In this document: positions 16,466-24,574 of the stretch, in pieces
Layout of the letters: each line of letters begins with the position of its first letter
How positions within the stretch are numbered: the stretch's first letter is position 1
Notes under the pieces: generated by a model
Database searches by the model: none
What the model was told of the DNA's origin: nothing
What the model saw: only the letters and a program-made list of their open reading frames with translations
NCBI GenBank assembly: GCA_016293435.1
Contig: JAEDEG010000003.1
Coordinates: forward strand, 1 to 48,697
Length of the DNA: 48,697 bases
Direction: 5' to 3'
DNA from: Clostridia bacterium
GTDB lineage: Bacteria; Bacillota; Clostridia; UMGS1810
Program-made: the position numbers and the translations under genes

Positions 16466-17962
16466 TTACTCCTCCGAGCTGCTTGACCAATCCTGTTTAA
16501 ATTCATTTATATCATGATTTAAAAAGATATCTATTGCTTTAGTTAGCGAGTCATTTTGTATAACCTTGTTTGCGTTTAAAACCTCTTCGAGCTTCAGCTG
16601 GGTGGTTATATCTGCCACGCCGTAGGGATAAAGCTCGGTTGATTTCTGAAAGTTATAAACGGCAATATGAGTACGCTCATCATATATTTCATCGGGCAGA
16701 CCAATATTATAACCCAAAAAGTACAGTCTTTCTTCAAGGGCATAAACGTCTTTCCCCTTGTCTCCGCTTTTCATCACTCTGTCATATGTAATTTTTGTGT
16801 AGTTTGAATTATGATAATCCACGATTTTATCTTCAACATAAACATCGGGGCTTACACCAATTCCGTTTATATGTCTTTTGTTTGGTGAAAGAAATTCCGC
16901 CTCGGTAAGCTTAACTCCGCCGCCGATTTTAAATTTTGTAATATTTTGCATAGTGCCCTTACCAAATGTTTTTGTTCCCACAACTATGCCCACACCGGTG
17001 TCCTGAACTGCAGCCGAAAAGGCCTCCGATGCACTTGCACTGTTTTCGTTTACAAGAACTGCAAGCTTATACTTTACATTTTCGTTATATGCATACAGAG
17101 TTTTGTTTCGGAACGGATTTTTGAATTCAAAGTGTATTGCCGGACCGGTAGGTATGAACAATGAGCTGATATCTACCATAACTTCGGCAGAACCTCCCGG
17201 ATTGTTTCTCAAATCCAAAATTATATTTGTAATTCCTTTTTGGTCAAAAGAATCAAGTGCTTTTTTAACAAATTCGCAGGCGTGTTCATTAAAATCGTCC
17301 AGCTCAATATATCCGATTGTATCATTTGCCACTGTTTGATAAAATCCCGATTCTATAACAATTTTTCGCCTTATTATATTTGTTTCAAAGCTTACACCGT
17401 TTCTGATAATCGTAAGATTTACCGGTGTGTTTTCTTTTCCTATGATTTTGCTTTGAGCAATAGCCACATCTACTCCCGCAAGCGAAAAATCACCAACCTT
17501 GCTGATTATATCGCCGGCAATGATACCTGCTTCCTTTGCCGGGCTGTCGTCATAGACGGTTGTAACCAGCAGTCCTTCATCTGTCGAGGTTATTATAACA
17601 CCAATTCCGCAAAATTCACCGCTAATATTACTGAAAAAGCTGTCGAGCTGCTCCTGAGTGTAGTAGGTTGAATATTTGTCCAGTGAGCCAAATAACCCCT
17701 CAAACGCCTTTTCGAGCAGCTCCGGATTTTCTTTAAGCAAATGCTCAATTGCTGCTCTATACAAATCCTCGCGATTTACATCAAATTTATAATTTGACAT
17801 AATGAGACTCACTGCAAGGTCAAAATAGATATTTGCTTCCGCTTGGGATTTGTCTGATGCGGGCGTTTCTTCTGTATTTACTTCGTTTGCATATGCATAT
17901 CCTATACCCAAAGCCTGCACTGTAAATATGACAGAAATTATCAGCGAAAGTATTTTTTTCAC
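16466..17962 (-). CDS. ctpA: C-terminal processing protease (S41, CtpA type) with peptidoglycan-binding domain
   Basis: A 498-residue exported serine protease. A signal peptide (MKKILSLIISVIFTVQALG) is followed by a helical region, a PDZ domain (GIGVIITSTDEGLLVTTVYDDSPAKEAGI, about 115-200) and the S41 catalytic core with the nucleophile in NENSASASEAFSAA and the general-base Lys in KTFGKGTMQ. A PG_binding_1 domain (about 405-470, GDKGKDVYALEERLYFLGY) closes it. This is the Firmicute CtpA/CtpB layout. It starts with GTG, preceded by GGGAGTG. It is 36 nt after argS and probably the last gene of the ddl operon, an envelope theme it shares with ddl. Confidence 0.93.
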   Translation of the reverse strand: MKKILSLIISVIFTVQALGIGYAYANEVNTEETPASDKSQAEANIYFDLAVSLIMSNYKFDVNREDLYRAAIEHLLKENPELLEKAFEGLFGSLDKYSTYYTQEQLDSFFSNISGEFCGIGVIITSTDEGLLVTTVYDDSPAKEAGIIAGDIISKVGDFSLAGVDVAIAQSKIIGKENTPVNLTIIRNGVSFETNIIRRKIVIESGFYQTVANDTIGYIELDDFNEHACEFVKKALDSFDQKGITNIILDLRNNPGGSAEVMVDISSLFIPTGPAIHFEFKNPFRNKTLYAYNENVKYKLAVLVNENSASASEAFSAAVQDTGVGIVVGTKTFGKGTMQNITKFKIGGGVKLTEAEFLSPNKRHINGIGVSPDVYVEDKIVDYHNSNYTKITYDRVMKSGDKGKDVYALEERLYFLGYNIGLPDEIYDERTHIAVYNFQKSTELYPYGVADITTQLKLEEVLNANKVIQNDSLTKAIDIFLNHDINEFKQDWSSSSEE

Positions 17963-17998
17963 TTTTGTTCACTCCCGTATAATAAATTTTGTTAAATA

Positions 17999-19708
17999 CT
18001 ACATTTTTTCCGGTGCGTCAATTTTCAGTATTCCAAATACATTCTTTATTACATTTTTTGTTGTATGACACAAAAGTAATCTTGCCTGCATGAGCCTTGC
18101 ATCATCGCATTTAACTCTGCAGCTGTTATAGAAAGAATGAAAAAGCGCCGACAGATCCATAACATATCTTGTGAGCTTGCTGGGCTCCATTGATACTGAA
18201 CTCAAATAAATTTCGTTTGGGTACGAAATTATTTTTTCAATAAGCTCGGTTTCTTCTTTTTCTTTCAAAAGTGTTAAATCAATATTTTCTATATCGTCAA
18301 GTGTAATTCCTTCTTCGGCAAGATTGCGTATTATGCTTGCAATTCTCGCGTGTGCATACTGCACATAAAATACAGGGTTGTCATTGTTTTGGGCAATTGC
18401 AAGATCCAGATCAAACTCCAGATGGCTTCCTGCCTGGCGCAGGTTAAAGAAAAATCTTGCCGCATCAATGCCGATATCCTCAACAAGATCCGATAATGTA
18501 ATCATTTCACCGGTTCTTTTAGACATTCTTACAGCTTCGCCGCCCTTTACCAGTCTCACGAGCTGCATAATGATTATTTCAAGCTTTGAGCTGTCACAGC
18601 CTATTGCCTCCATTGCTCCCTTCATTCGTGCAACATGACCGTGATGGTCTGCACCCCATATGTTGATAACTTTATCAAAGCCTCTTTTTTCAAACTTGTT
18701 TCTGTGGTATGCAATATCAACGGCAAAATATGTTGGAAAGCCGTTTGCTCTTATCAAAACATCGTCCTTTTCGCTTCCAAATTCGGTTGATTTAAACCAC
18801 AGAGCTCCATCTTTTTCGTATGTCAGAGAGCTGTTTCTGAGAAGCTCAATTGTTTCGGCAACCTCTCCGTTTTCATGTATTTTGCTTTCGTTAAACCAAA
18901 CATCATAGTTTATACGGTAATTTTCAAGGTCAGTTTTGAGCTTTGCAATGTTTTTTTCAAGTCCGTATGCCACCAGCGCTGCTCTTCTTTCTTCACAGCT
19001 GCAATCCAGATATTTGTCGCCGTAAATTTCAATAAAGTTTTGTGCATGAACCTTTATATCATTTCCCTGATACCAGTCCTGCGAAAATTCAACTGCATCT
19101 TCGCCCTTGAGAGCCTGAATATATCTTGCTTCAAGCGAATTTGCAAACTTTTCTATCTGCGCACCGGCATCGTTTACATAAAACTCTCTTGTTACATCAT
19201 ATCCTGCCATTTCAAGAACACTTGCCAGACTGTCGCCAAGCGCACCGCCTCTTGCATTGCCCATATGCATCGGACCGGTCGGATTTGCACTTACAAATTC
19301 TACCATAACCTTTTTGCCCTTGCCTATATCGAGCTTTCCAAAATCGTCACCGAGAGTATATGCCGCTTTTAGTGCATCGTATATTCCGGAGCTCTTAAGA
19401 TAAAAATTGATAAATCCCGGTCCGGCAATTTCAATTTTTTCTATATATGTGTCGTTTGTATCCATACATTCAATTAGAGCTTTTGCAATATTTACAGGTG
19501 AATTTTTGAGGATTTTGGTCAGCTTCATTGCAATATTTGAAGAAAAATCACCGTGTTTTTTTTCTTTGGGGATTTCGGTTTCTATTTCAACGCCGAGTGC
19601 TGCTTTGCTCATCTCATCATCTATGTTTAGCTTTGTTCCAATGTTTTCAACAGCATGATATATAACGCTGCATATATGTGACTTGGTTTCTGCTATAATG
19701 TTTTTCAT
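17999..19708 (-). CDS. argS: Arginyl-tRNA synthetase
   Basis: Class I aminoacyl-tRNA synthetase that charges tRNA-Arg. At 569 residues it has the usual length. The N-terminal additional domain is followed by the HIGH-type motif in SANPTGPMHMGNARGG and the KMSKS-type motif in AVRMSKRTGEM, and a helical anticodon-binding domain ends the protein. The start ATG overlaps the stop of the DUF1934 gene as ATGA, giving tight coupling. No T-box leader is visible, and none is expected inside an operon. Confidence 0.96.
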   Translation of the reverse strand: MKNIIAETKSHICSVIYHAVENIGTKLNIDDEMSKAALGVEIETEIPKEKKHGDFSSNIAMKLTKILKNSPVNIAKALIECMDTNDTYIEKIEIAGPGFINFYLKSSGIYDALKAAYTLGDDFGKLDIGKGKKVMVEFVSANPTGPMHMGNARGGALGDSLASVLEMAGYDVTREFYVNDAGAQIEKFANSLEARYIQALKGEDAVEFSQDWYQGNDIKVHAQNFIEIYGDKYLDCSCEERRAALVAYGLEKNIAKLKTDLENYRINYDVWFNESKIHENGEVAETIELLRNSSLTYEKDGALWFKSTEFGSEKDDVLIRANGFPTYFAVDIAYHRNKFEKRGFDKVINIWGADHHGHVARMKGAMEAIGCDSSKLEIIIMQLVRLVKGGEAVRMSKRTGEMITLSDLVEDIGIDAARFFFNLRQAGSHLEFDLDLAIAQNNDNPVFYVQYAHARIASIIRNLAEEGITLDDIENIDLTLLKEKEETELIEKIISYPNEIYLSSVSMEPSKLTRYVMDLSALFHSFYNSCRVKCDDARLMQARLLLCHTTKNVIKNVFGILKIDAPEKM

Positions 19709-20136
19709 ATGTTCGGTCTCCTTATTTCTATTTCAAAATTGTTTTTGCTGCGTGTCGAATTGTTTACATCAAGATAATAATCAACATTTACCTTTCCGCC
19801 GTTGTCCGATACATCAATGTTTAATTTGTCGGTAAAAATACCTATCATCATATTTCCGTAGGGTGTATTGTAGTATGAAGATGTTTTTCTGTTTTTCATA
19901 AAAAGCATCTGGGTATTTACCGAGCCGTTTCGTTGAAGTGATACATAGTTGCTGCCGATTTCTATAGATGTTTTTGTGCCCTCTAGCCCCGTAATTTCCG
20001 ATTCCTCATAGTCTATAAAATAAACGCCGTCCTGCTTTTCAAAGTCTGCCTCTGTAGTAAGCTGTACATCGGTGTTTTCATTGTCTTCTTCGTAAGACTG
20101 ATACCCCTTTATTGAAACAATATATTTATCTTCCAT
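19705..20136 (-). CDS. DUF1934-family beta-barrel protein
   Basis: A 143-residue protein that fits the DUF1934 family: alternating short beta strands, IKGYQSYEEDNENTDVQLTTEA at the start, and the conserved LEGTKTSIEIG and NTPYGNMMIGIFT blocks. Proteins of this family are about 140 residues, fold as a calycin-like barrel and lie directly upstream of argS in many Firmicutes, as here. The function is unknown. Its stop overlaps the argS start by 4 nt; it starts 21 nt after ddl with a GGAGA ribosome binding site. Confidence 0.85.
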   Translation of the reverse strand: MEDKYIVSIKGYQSYEEDNENTDVQLTTEADFEKQDGVYFIDYEESEITGLEGTKTSIEIGSNYVSLQRNGSVNTQMLFMKNRKTSSYYNTPYGNMMIGIFTDKLNIDVSDNGGKVNVDYYLDVNNSTRSKNNFEIEIRRPNI

Positions 20137-20157
20137 ATCCTTATCTCCTGTTACTTT

Positions 20158-21222
20158 TTAATCCTCAAGCGCTATGTATATAAGTTCTTCAAGAAGCTTA
20201 TCATATGCGGTGCCGGATGCTTCGATTAATTTCGGATACATGCTGATGTTGGTGAAGCCGGGTAGGGTATTAATCTCATTTATCCACATTTTTTCTTTTT
20301 CTTCATCAACAAAAAAATCCACTCTTGAAAGTCCCTTCCCGTCAAGAGCCTCAAATGCTTTAACTGCATATTCTCTCACTTTTTCCGAATATATATCACT
20401 TATTTTAGCCGGTATATGGAGCTCGCTGGTGCTGTCACTGCTGTACTTTGCATCATATGTATAAAATTCCTGCGATGCCACTATTTCGCCAACGCACGAT
20501 GCCCTGACATTGCCTCTGTTACCGAGAACGGCACATTCTACCTCGTGTCCGGTCAAAAGCTCCTCCACCAATATTTTGCGGTCATGTCTGAATGCTTCTT
20601 CTATTGCCGATATCAGCTCATCTCTGGATTTTGCCTTGCCGATTCCGATTGAAGAGCCGGCATTTGCAGGCTTAATAAACACCGGATATTTGAGCTTGTT
20701 TTCTATTTCGTTTATTTTTGAATCAAGTGAGCCTTTCTCGTGTGATGATATTACCACCCAGTCTGCCTGAGGTATGCCGGCATTTTTAAAGATAATTTTT
20801 GTAAATGTCTTATCCATTCCCACACTCGAAGCGATTACTCCCACACCAACATATTTTATGGATGAAAGCTCAAATAAGCCCTGAATGGTTCCGTCCTCGC
20901 CGTTTTTGCCGTGCAGCACCGGAAAAGCTACATCAAAATATATTTTTTCATATGTACCGTCACAACATAGCTTTATCAGGTATGGTTCCTTGCTGCCATG
21001 CAAAATGCTTACTTCGCACAGCTCATCCGAATACCATTTGTCACTTACAATATTGTTCCAATCTCCGTCAAATAAATACCATTTGCCGTCTCTGCGAATT
21101 CCTACAGTAATAATTTCAAAAAGATTTTGATTTAGATTATTAAGCACAGAATAAGCTGATTTTAAGGAAATTTCATATTCGCTGGATTCCCCTCCGAATA
21201 TAACACAAACTCTTTTTTTCAT
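20158..21222 (-). CDS. ddl: D-alanine--D-alanine ligase
   Basis: ATP-grasp ligase that makes the D-Ala-D-Ala end of peptidoglycan precursors. At 354 residues it has the usual length. N-terminus VCVIFGGESSEYEISLKSA contains the substrate-binding Glu; YPVFIKPANAGSSIGIGKA is the ATP-binding loop; RVDFFVDEE and INEINTLPGFTNISMYPKL hold the Mg ligands and substrate region. Ddl and D-Ala-D-Lac ligases (Van type) are close relatives; I see no vanH or vanX partners, so an ordinary Ddl is preferred. It is the first gene of the ddl-DUF1934-argS-ctpA operon. A TATAAT with only a weak -35 lies upstream. Confidence 0.93.
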   Translation of the reverse strand: MKKRVCVIFGGESSEYEISLKSAYSVLNNLNQNLFEIITVGIRRDGKWYLFDGDWNNIVSDKWYSDELCEVSILHGSKEPYLIKLCCDGTYEKIYFDVAFPVLHGKNGEDGTIQGLFELSSIKYVGVGVIASSVGMDKTFTKIIFKNAGIPQADWVVISSHEKGSLDSKINEIENKLKYPVFIKPANAGSSIGIGKAKSRDELISAIEEAFRHDRKILVEELLTGHEVECAVLGNRGNVRASCVGEIVASQEFYTYDAKYSSDSTSELHIPAKISDIYSEKVREYAVKAFEALDGKGLSRVDFFVDEEKEKMWINEINTLPGFTNISMYPKLIEASGTAYDKLLEELIYIALED

Positions 21223-21391
21223 ATTTGTTCACGATACTCCTTTGGCAATTTATAACTTAGCTATTCTATTATATCACAATTTTTCAAAAAAAGAAAACCT
21301 TTTTTGAAAAATAATATACAAAATAACAAAATCAAAATATATCAAATATGGTACACTTAAATGACTTATGTAAAAAAATAAAAAATTTTGG

Positions 21392-21420
21392 TTGATTATG
21401 CGGATGATTTCTGTTAAAAT
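21392..21420 (+). promoter_or_regulatory. Promoter of the DNA glycosylase gene; decides its start
   Basis: TTGATT (21392-21397), 17 nt, TAAAAT (21415-21420). Transcription would start near 21427, downstream of two in-frame upstream ATG/ATA-region starts, so the functional start is ATG 21437. Confidence 0.65.
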
Positions 21421-21436
21421 CAGATTGGTGATTCAA

Positions 21437-22306
21437 ATGAAAGCTACAGAAACAAATAATGCAGTAATAATAGAGGGCATCAGCGATTTCAGCCCTGAGC
21501 ATACCTTCATGTGCGGTCAGTGTTTCAGGTGGGAGGCAGAGCCCGACGGAAGCTATACCGGTATTGCTTTTTCCAAACCGGTGAATATCTCATGCTCCGA
21601 CGGTATTGCCGTTATAAAGAATATAACACTTTCCGAGTATGAAAATCAATGGAAACATTATCTTGATTTAGATACAGATTACAGTAAAATAAAAAAAGCC
21701 GTTTCACATGACGACAGTGTCAGAAAAGCAATTGATTTTGGCTGGGGAATAAGAATATTGAATCAGGAAATATTTGAGTGCCTGATTTCGTTTATCATTT
21801 CTACACAAAATGCCATTCCTCGAATCAAAAAAATTGTAGCCGCACTTTCACAGATGTATGGCGAAAAGAAAGAATTTGACAATAGGGTATACTATGCATT
21901 TCCGACCGCAGAGCAGCTGTCAGATATAACCGAAGCAGACCTTGCCCCACTCAGAGCCGGATATAGAGCAGCATACATTGTAGATGCTGTTCAAAAGGTA
22001 AAAAGCGGCGAGGTTGATATCTGCAGCCTTTCGTCTATGTCTTATCAAGATGCCAAAAATGAGCTTATGAAGATCAAAGGTGTCGGTCCCAAGGTTGCCG
22101 ATTGCGTTTTGCTTTTTTCGAGCGGCAAAAAGGAAGCGTTTCCGATTGATGTATGGGTAAAGAGAACTGTTCAGACTCTTTATCTTGACAACAAAGCCAC
22201 AACAAAGCAAATCGAAAGGTTTGCCAGCGAATATTTCGGTGCTTATGCAGGCGTCGCTCAGCAATATCTGTTTTATTATTCCCGTGAGAATAATTTAGGC
22301 AAATAG
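21437..22306 (+). CDS. 8-oxoguanine DNA glycosylase/AP lyase (OGG1 type)
   Basis: A 289-residue base-excision repair enzyme of the helix-hairpin-helix superfamily that removes oxidised guanine. The N-terminal domain has the OGG-typical FSPEHTFMCGQCFRW. The helix-hairpin-helix KIKGVGPKVADC contains Lys219, the Schiff-base residue of OGG1, and IDVWVKR contains the catalytic Asp238. Both catalytic residues are intact, which favours a bifunctional OGG over AlkA. It is monocistronic with its own promoter, and the hairpin element copy B follows 147 nt downstream. Confidence 0.9.
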   Translation: MKATETNNAVIIEGISDFSPEHTFMCGQCFRWEAEPDGSYTGIAFSKPVNISCSDGIAVIKNITLSEYENQWKHYLDLDTDYSKIKKAVSHDDSVRKAIDFGWGIRILNQEIFECLISFIISTQNAIPRIKKIVAALSQMYGEKKEFDNRVYYAFPTAEQLSDITEADLAPLRAGYRAAYIVDAVQKVKSGEVDICSLSSMSYQDAKNELMKIKGVGPKVADCVLLFSSGKKEAFPIDVWVKRTVQTLYLDNKATTKQIERFASEYFGAYAGVAQQYLFYYSRENNLGK

Positions 22307-22418
22307 TTGCCTGTGAAATTAGCTGTATCTCCTTTAAGATAAGTGTGGATTAGAGCATATAAAGGATTATACTCCGATAATACTATAGAAAGATAATGAA
22401 AAACAGCCATTTTCAGGA

Positions 22419-22447
22419 TTGAAAAATTTTAAGTTCTATGTTATACT
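22419..22447 (+). promoter_or_regulatory. Promoter reading into hairpin element copy B
   Basis: TTGAAA (22419-22424), 17 nt, TATACT (22442-22447). The predicted start, 6-7 nt after the -10, falls at 22454, the first base of the repeat element. Confidence 0.65.
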
Positions 22448-22453
22448 GATTAC

Positions 22454-22573
22454 AATATAACTAAATTAAGATGTCCCCCGCCTCTATAGGCGGCGGGTGA
22501 CATTTAATTTTTTCAGTGGGAGTTCAATCTCCCACTGAAAACGTTGAATGACGCGGCTTTGCCGCTTATTGAA
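22454..22573 (+). repeat. Interspersed hairpin element, copy B
   Basis: A complete 120-bp copy, base-for-base identical to copy D (46216-46335). In order it contains hairpin 1 (stem about 17 bp, with one mismatch and one bulge relative to copies A and C) followed by six Ts; hairpin 2 (CAGTGGGAG / CTCCCACTG around a 6-nt loop); and a small hairpin 3 (GCGGC / GCCGC). The ends are AATATAACTAAATTAAG and CTTATTGAA, which are not inverted repeats of each other, and no target-site duplication is evident. It occupies most of the 328-nt gap between the glycosylase and the patatin gene; the rest of the gap is featureless AT-rich sequence. Confidence 0.9.
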
Positions 22574-22634
22574 AAAAGGCTTTAAAATACTTTCCAAACA
22601 TTAGTTACAAAAAGTCCATATGGAGGATTTATAT

Positions 22635-23486
22635 ATGAAAACAGGGCTTATTATGGAAGGCGGCGCGATGCGCGGAATGTTTACCGCAGGCGTAACCGAC
22701 GTATTTCTTGAAAACGATATAACCTTTGACGGGGCAATCGGAGTTTCCGCAGGAGCTGCATTCGGCAGCAACTTTAAATCAAAACAGATAGGCAGAGCAA
22801 AGCGCTATAACATAAAATACTGCCGCGACAAAAGATACTGCAGCCTCCGTTCTCTTATTTTTACCGGCGATTTATACGGTGCGGACTTTTGCTATCATCA
22901 AATTCCCGAAAAGCTTGATATTTTTGATAATGAGGCCTTTAACGAAAACCCCATGGAATTTTATGTGGTTTGTACCGATGTCTTAACCGGAAATCCGGTA
23001 TACAAAAAAATTGAAAGTGCCGACAATGATTTTCCAGAATGGGTGAGGGCCTCCGCCTCAATGCCCTTGGCGGCAAAAATTGTTGAAGTAGAGGGCTACA
23101 AGCTTTTGGACGGCGGTATTTCCGACTCAATTCCTATAAAATATTTTGAAAGCATAGGATTTGACAGAAACGTTGTTATTCTTACCCAACCGAAAGGGTA
23201 TATTAAAGAAGCAAACTCTCTTATGCCGGTTATTAATGTGGCGCTGAAAAAATATCCACAGCTCCTTAAAGCAATCGAAAACAGACACAATGTTTATAAC
23301 GAAACCATAAAATATATTTGTGAAAAAGAAGAAAACGGAGAGGTGTTTGTTATCCGTCCCGAAAAATCTCTCCCGATTAAGCGTGTTGAACACAAAAAAG
23401 ACAAGCTTGAAGCAGCATACAGCATAGGTAGAGAAATTGCAATAAAGCACTTATCGGAAATGAAAAAATTTCTTTCCTCCAATTAA
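22635..23486 (+). CDS. Patatin-like phospholipase
   Basis: A 283-residue cytoplasmic lipid acyl hydrolase. The patatin signatures are complete: oxyanion loop GLIMEGGAMRGMFTAGV at the start, nucleophile Ser38 in GVSAG, and the catalytic dyad Asp159 in LLDGG. It belongs to the short bacterial branch of the kind seen in YjjU-like proteins. The in-frame ATG at 22620 is rejected because GGAGG lies 9 nt before 22635 and would be inside the longer ORF. The downstream LysR gene starts 20 nt later, so they are probably co-transcribed. The substrate is unknown. Confidence 0.88.
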   Translation: MKTGLIMEGGAMRGMFTAGVTDVFLENDITFDGAIGVSAGAAFGSNFKSKQIGRAKRYNIKYCRDKRYCSLRSLIFTGDLYGADFCYHQIPEKLDIFDNEAFNENPMEFYVVCTDVLTGNPVYKKIESADNDFPEWVRASASMPLAAKIVEVEGYKLLDGGISDSIPIKYFESIGFDRNVVILTQPKGYIKEANSLMPVINVALKKYPQLLKAIENRHNVYNETIKYICEKEENGEVFVIRPEKSLPIKRVEHKKDKLEAAYSIGREIAIKHLSEMKKFLSSN

Positions 23487-23506
23487 TTTACAGGCGGTGG
23501 TAATCA

Positions 23507-24427
23507 GTGAATATACAGCACTTAAAATATGCGCTTGAGGTTGCAAGGTCAGGATCCATAAGCAAAGCGTCCGAAAAGCTTTTGATGGGGCAGCCCAACC
23601 TGAGCCGTGCCATAAAGGAGCTGGAAGAATCACTCGGTATTACAATATTTGAGCGCTCCGCAAAGGGGATTTTTCTTACTACCGAGGGCGAAGAATTTTT
23701 ATCTCATGCAAAAAAAATTTTAAATCAGATTGAAGAGGTTGAAAATATATACAAAACCGGATTTACCCACAAGCAGAATTTTTCGGTATCTGTCCCAAGG
23801 GCAAGCTATATTTCCGATGCTTTTGCTCATTTTTCAAAAAACCTAAAGCCGACCCCGTCAGAAATATTATACGAAGAAACCGATTCTTCCAAGATCCTAA
23901 AAAGTGTTATGCAGTCAAAATGTAACTTGGGAATTATCCGTTATGCTGCAAATCACGACAAAATATGTAAGGAAATGCTTGAGGAAAAGGAACTTTTATA
24001 TGAGCTTATATCAGAGTTTAAATATGTTCTTGTAATGAACAGTCGCAGTTCTCTTGCAAAGCTTTCCGAAATTCACTTTGGTGATCTTGCGCCTTATATC
24101 GAGATTACCCACGAAGAACCGTTTTTTCCGTTTTTGCCTTTGTCCGAGATGAAAAAAGATGAGATTGCAAATTGTACAAGCAGAAAAATCTGTGTTTTTG
24201 AGCGTGCCTGCCGGTTTGATCTGCTTTTTGAAAACAGCGAAACCTTTATGTGGGTTTCTCCTGTACCCAAAAATATACTCGACCGTTACGGGCTGGTTCA
24301 AAAACACTGCATCGACAACAATAAAATATATCGTGATGTATTAATATATCGCAAAAACTACCGTTTTACCAAACTTGATAAAGCTTTTATTACCGAACTT
24401 TGCAATTCCAAACGAAACATACTGTGA
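23507..24427 (+). CDS. LysR-family transcriptional regulator
   Basis: A 306-residue regulator. Residues 1-60 are the LysR winged helix-turn-helix (LKYALEVARSGSISKASEKLLMGQPNLSRAIKELEESLGI), followed by the linker helix and a periplasmic-binding-protein-like effector domain. It starts with GTG, preceded by GGCGGTGG. It lies between patatin and adhE, both on the same strand. The region downstream (24430-24530) is rich in palindromes, so it may regulate adhE, though LysR genes more often regulate a divergent neighbour. The effector is unknown. Confidence 0.9.
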   Translation: MNIQHLKYALEVARSGSISKASEKLLMGQPNLSRAIKELEESLGITIFERSAKGIFLTTEGEEFLSHAKKILNQIEEVENIYKTGFTHKQNFSVSVPRASYISDAFAHFSKNLKPTPSEILYEETDSSKILKSVMQSKCNLGIIRYAANHDKICKEMLEEKELLYELISEFKYVLVMNSRSSLAKLSEIHFGDLAPYIEITHEEPFFPFLPLSEMKKDEIANCTSRKICVFERACRFDLLFENSETFMWVSPVPKNILDRYGLVQKHCIDNNKIYRDVLIYRKNYRFTKLDKAFITELCNSKRNIL

Positions 24428-24450
24428 GATTTGTAATTTTACAAAAAATA

Positions 24451-24474
24451 GGGTATATTATTTTTTATATACCC
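24451..24474. promoter_or_regulatory. Inverted repeat upstream of adhE
   Basis: GGGTATAT (24451-24458) and ATATACCC (24467-24474) form a perfect 8-bp inverted repeat with a T-rich 8-nt spacer. A second palindrome, TTTGTAA-N2-TTACAAA, lies at 24430-24445. They could be an operator, for example of the LysR protein, or a weak terminator of the LysR gene. Confidence 0.4.
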
Positions 24475-24492
24475 CCTATATAAAATGTACAC

Positions 24493-24521
24493 TTTACAAA
24501 GGGAAAAAAGAATGTTAAAAT
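24493..24521 (+). promoter_or_regulatory. Promoter of adhE
   Basis: TTTACA (24493-24498), 17 nt, TAAAAT (24516-24521). The -10 box lies inside the Rex-type palindrome at 24512-24529, so repressor binding would block RNA polymerase. Confidence 0.7.
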
Positions 24522-24529
24522 ATTAACAA
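24512..24529. promoter_or_regulatory. Rex operator over the adhE promoter
   Basis: The palindrome ATGTTAAAATATTAACAA matches the known Rex consensus TTGTTAANNNNTTAACAA at every fixed position except the first. Rex is the NADH/NAD+-sensing repressor of fermentation genes and adhE is one of its classic targets. The site covers the -10 box. The rex gene itself is not in the window. Confidence 0.8.
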
Positions 24530-24574
24530 AGATTAGAAAAGGTGTAAAAAGGATTGAAAGAGAGGAAGATTTCA

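Noticed and set aside
22513..22538. T-loop-like TTCAATC in hairpin 2 of the repeat element, suggesting a tRNA-derived element
   Set aside because: The stem closes with a 6-nt loop, not the 7-nt T-loop, and nothing else in the element resembles a tRNA.
22454..22573. Hairpin element considered as a CRISPR repeat or insertion-sequence end
   Set aside because: Copies are dispersed singly over tens of kilobases, no spacers or cas genes are seen, and no transposase or terminal inverted repeats flank them.
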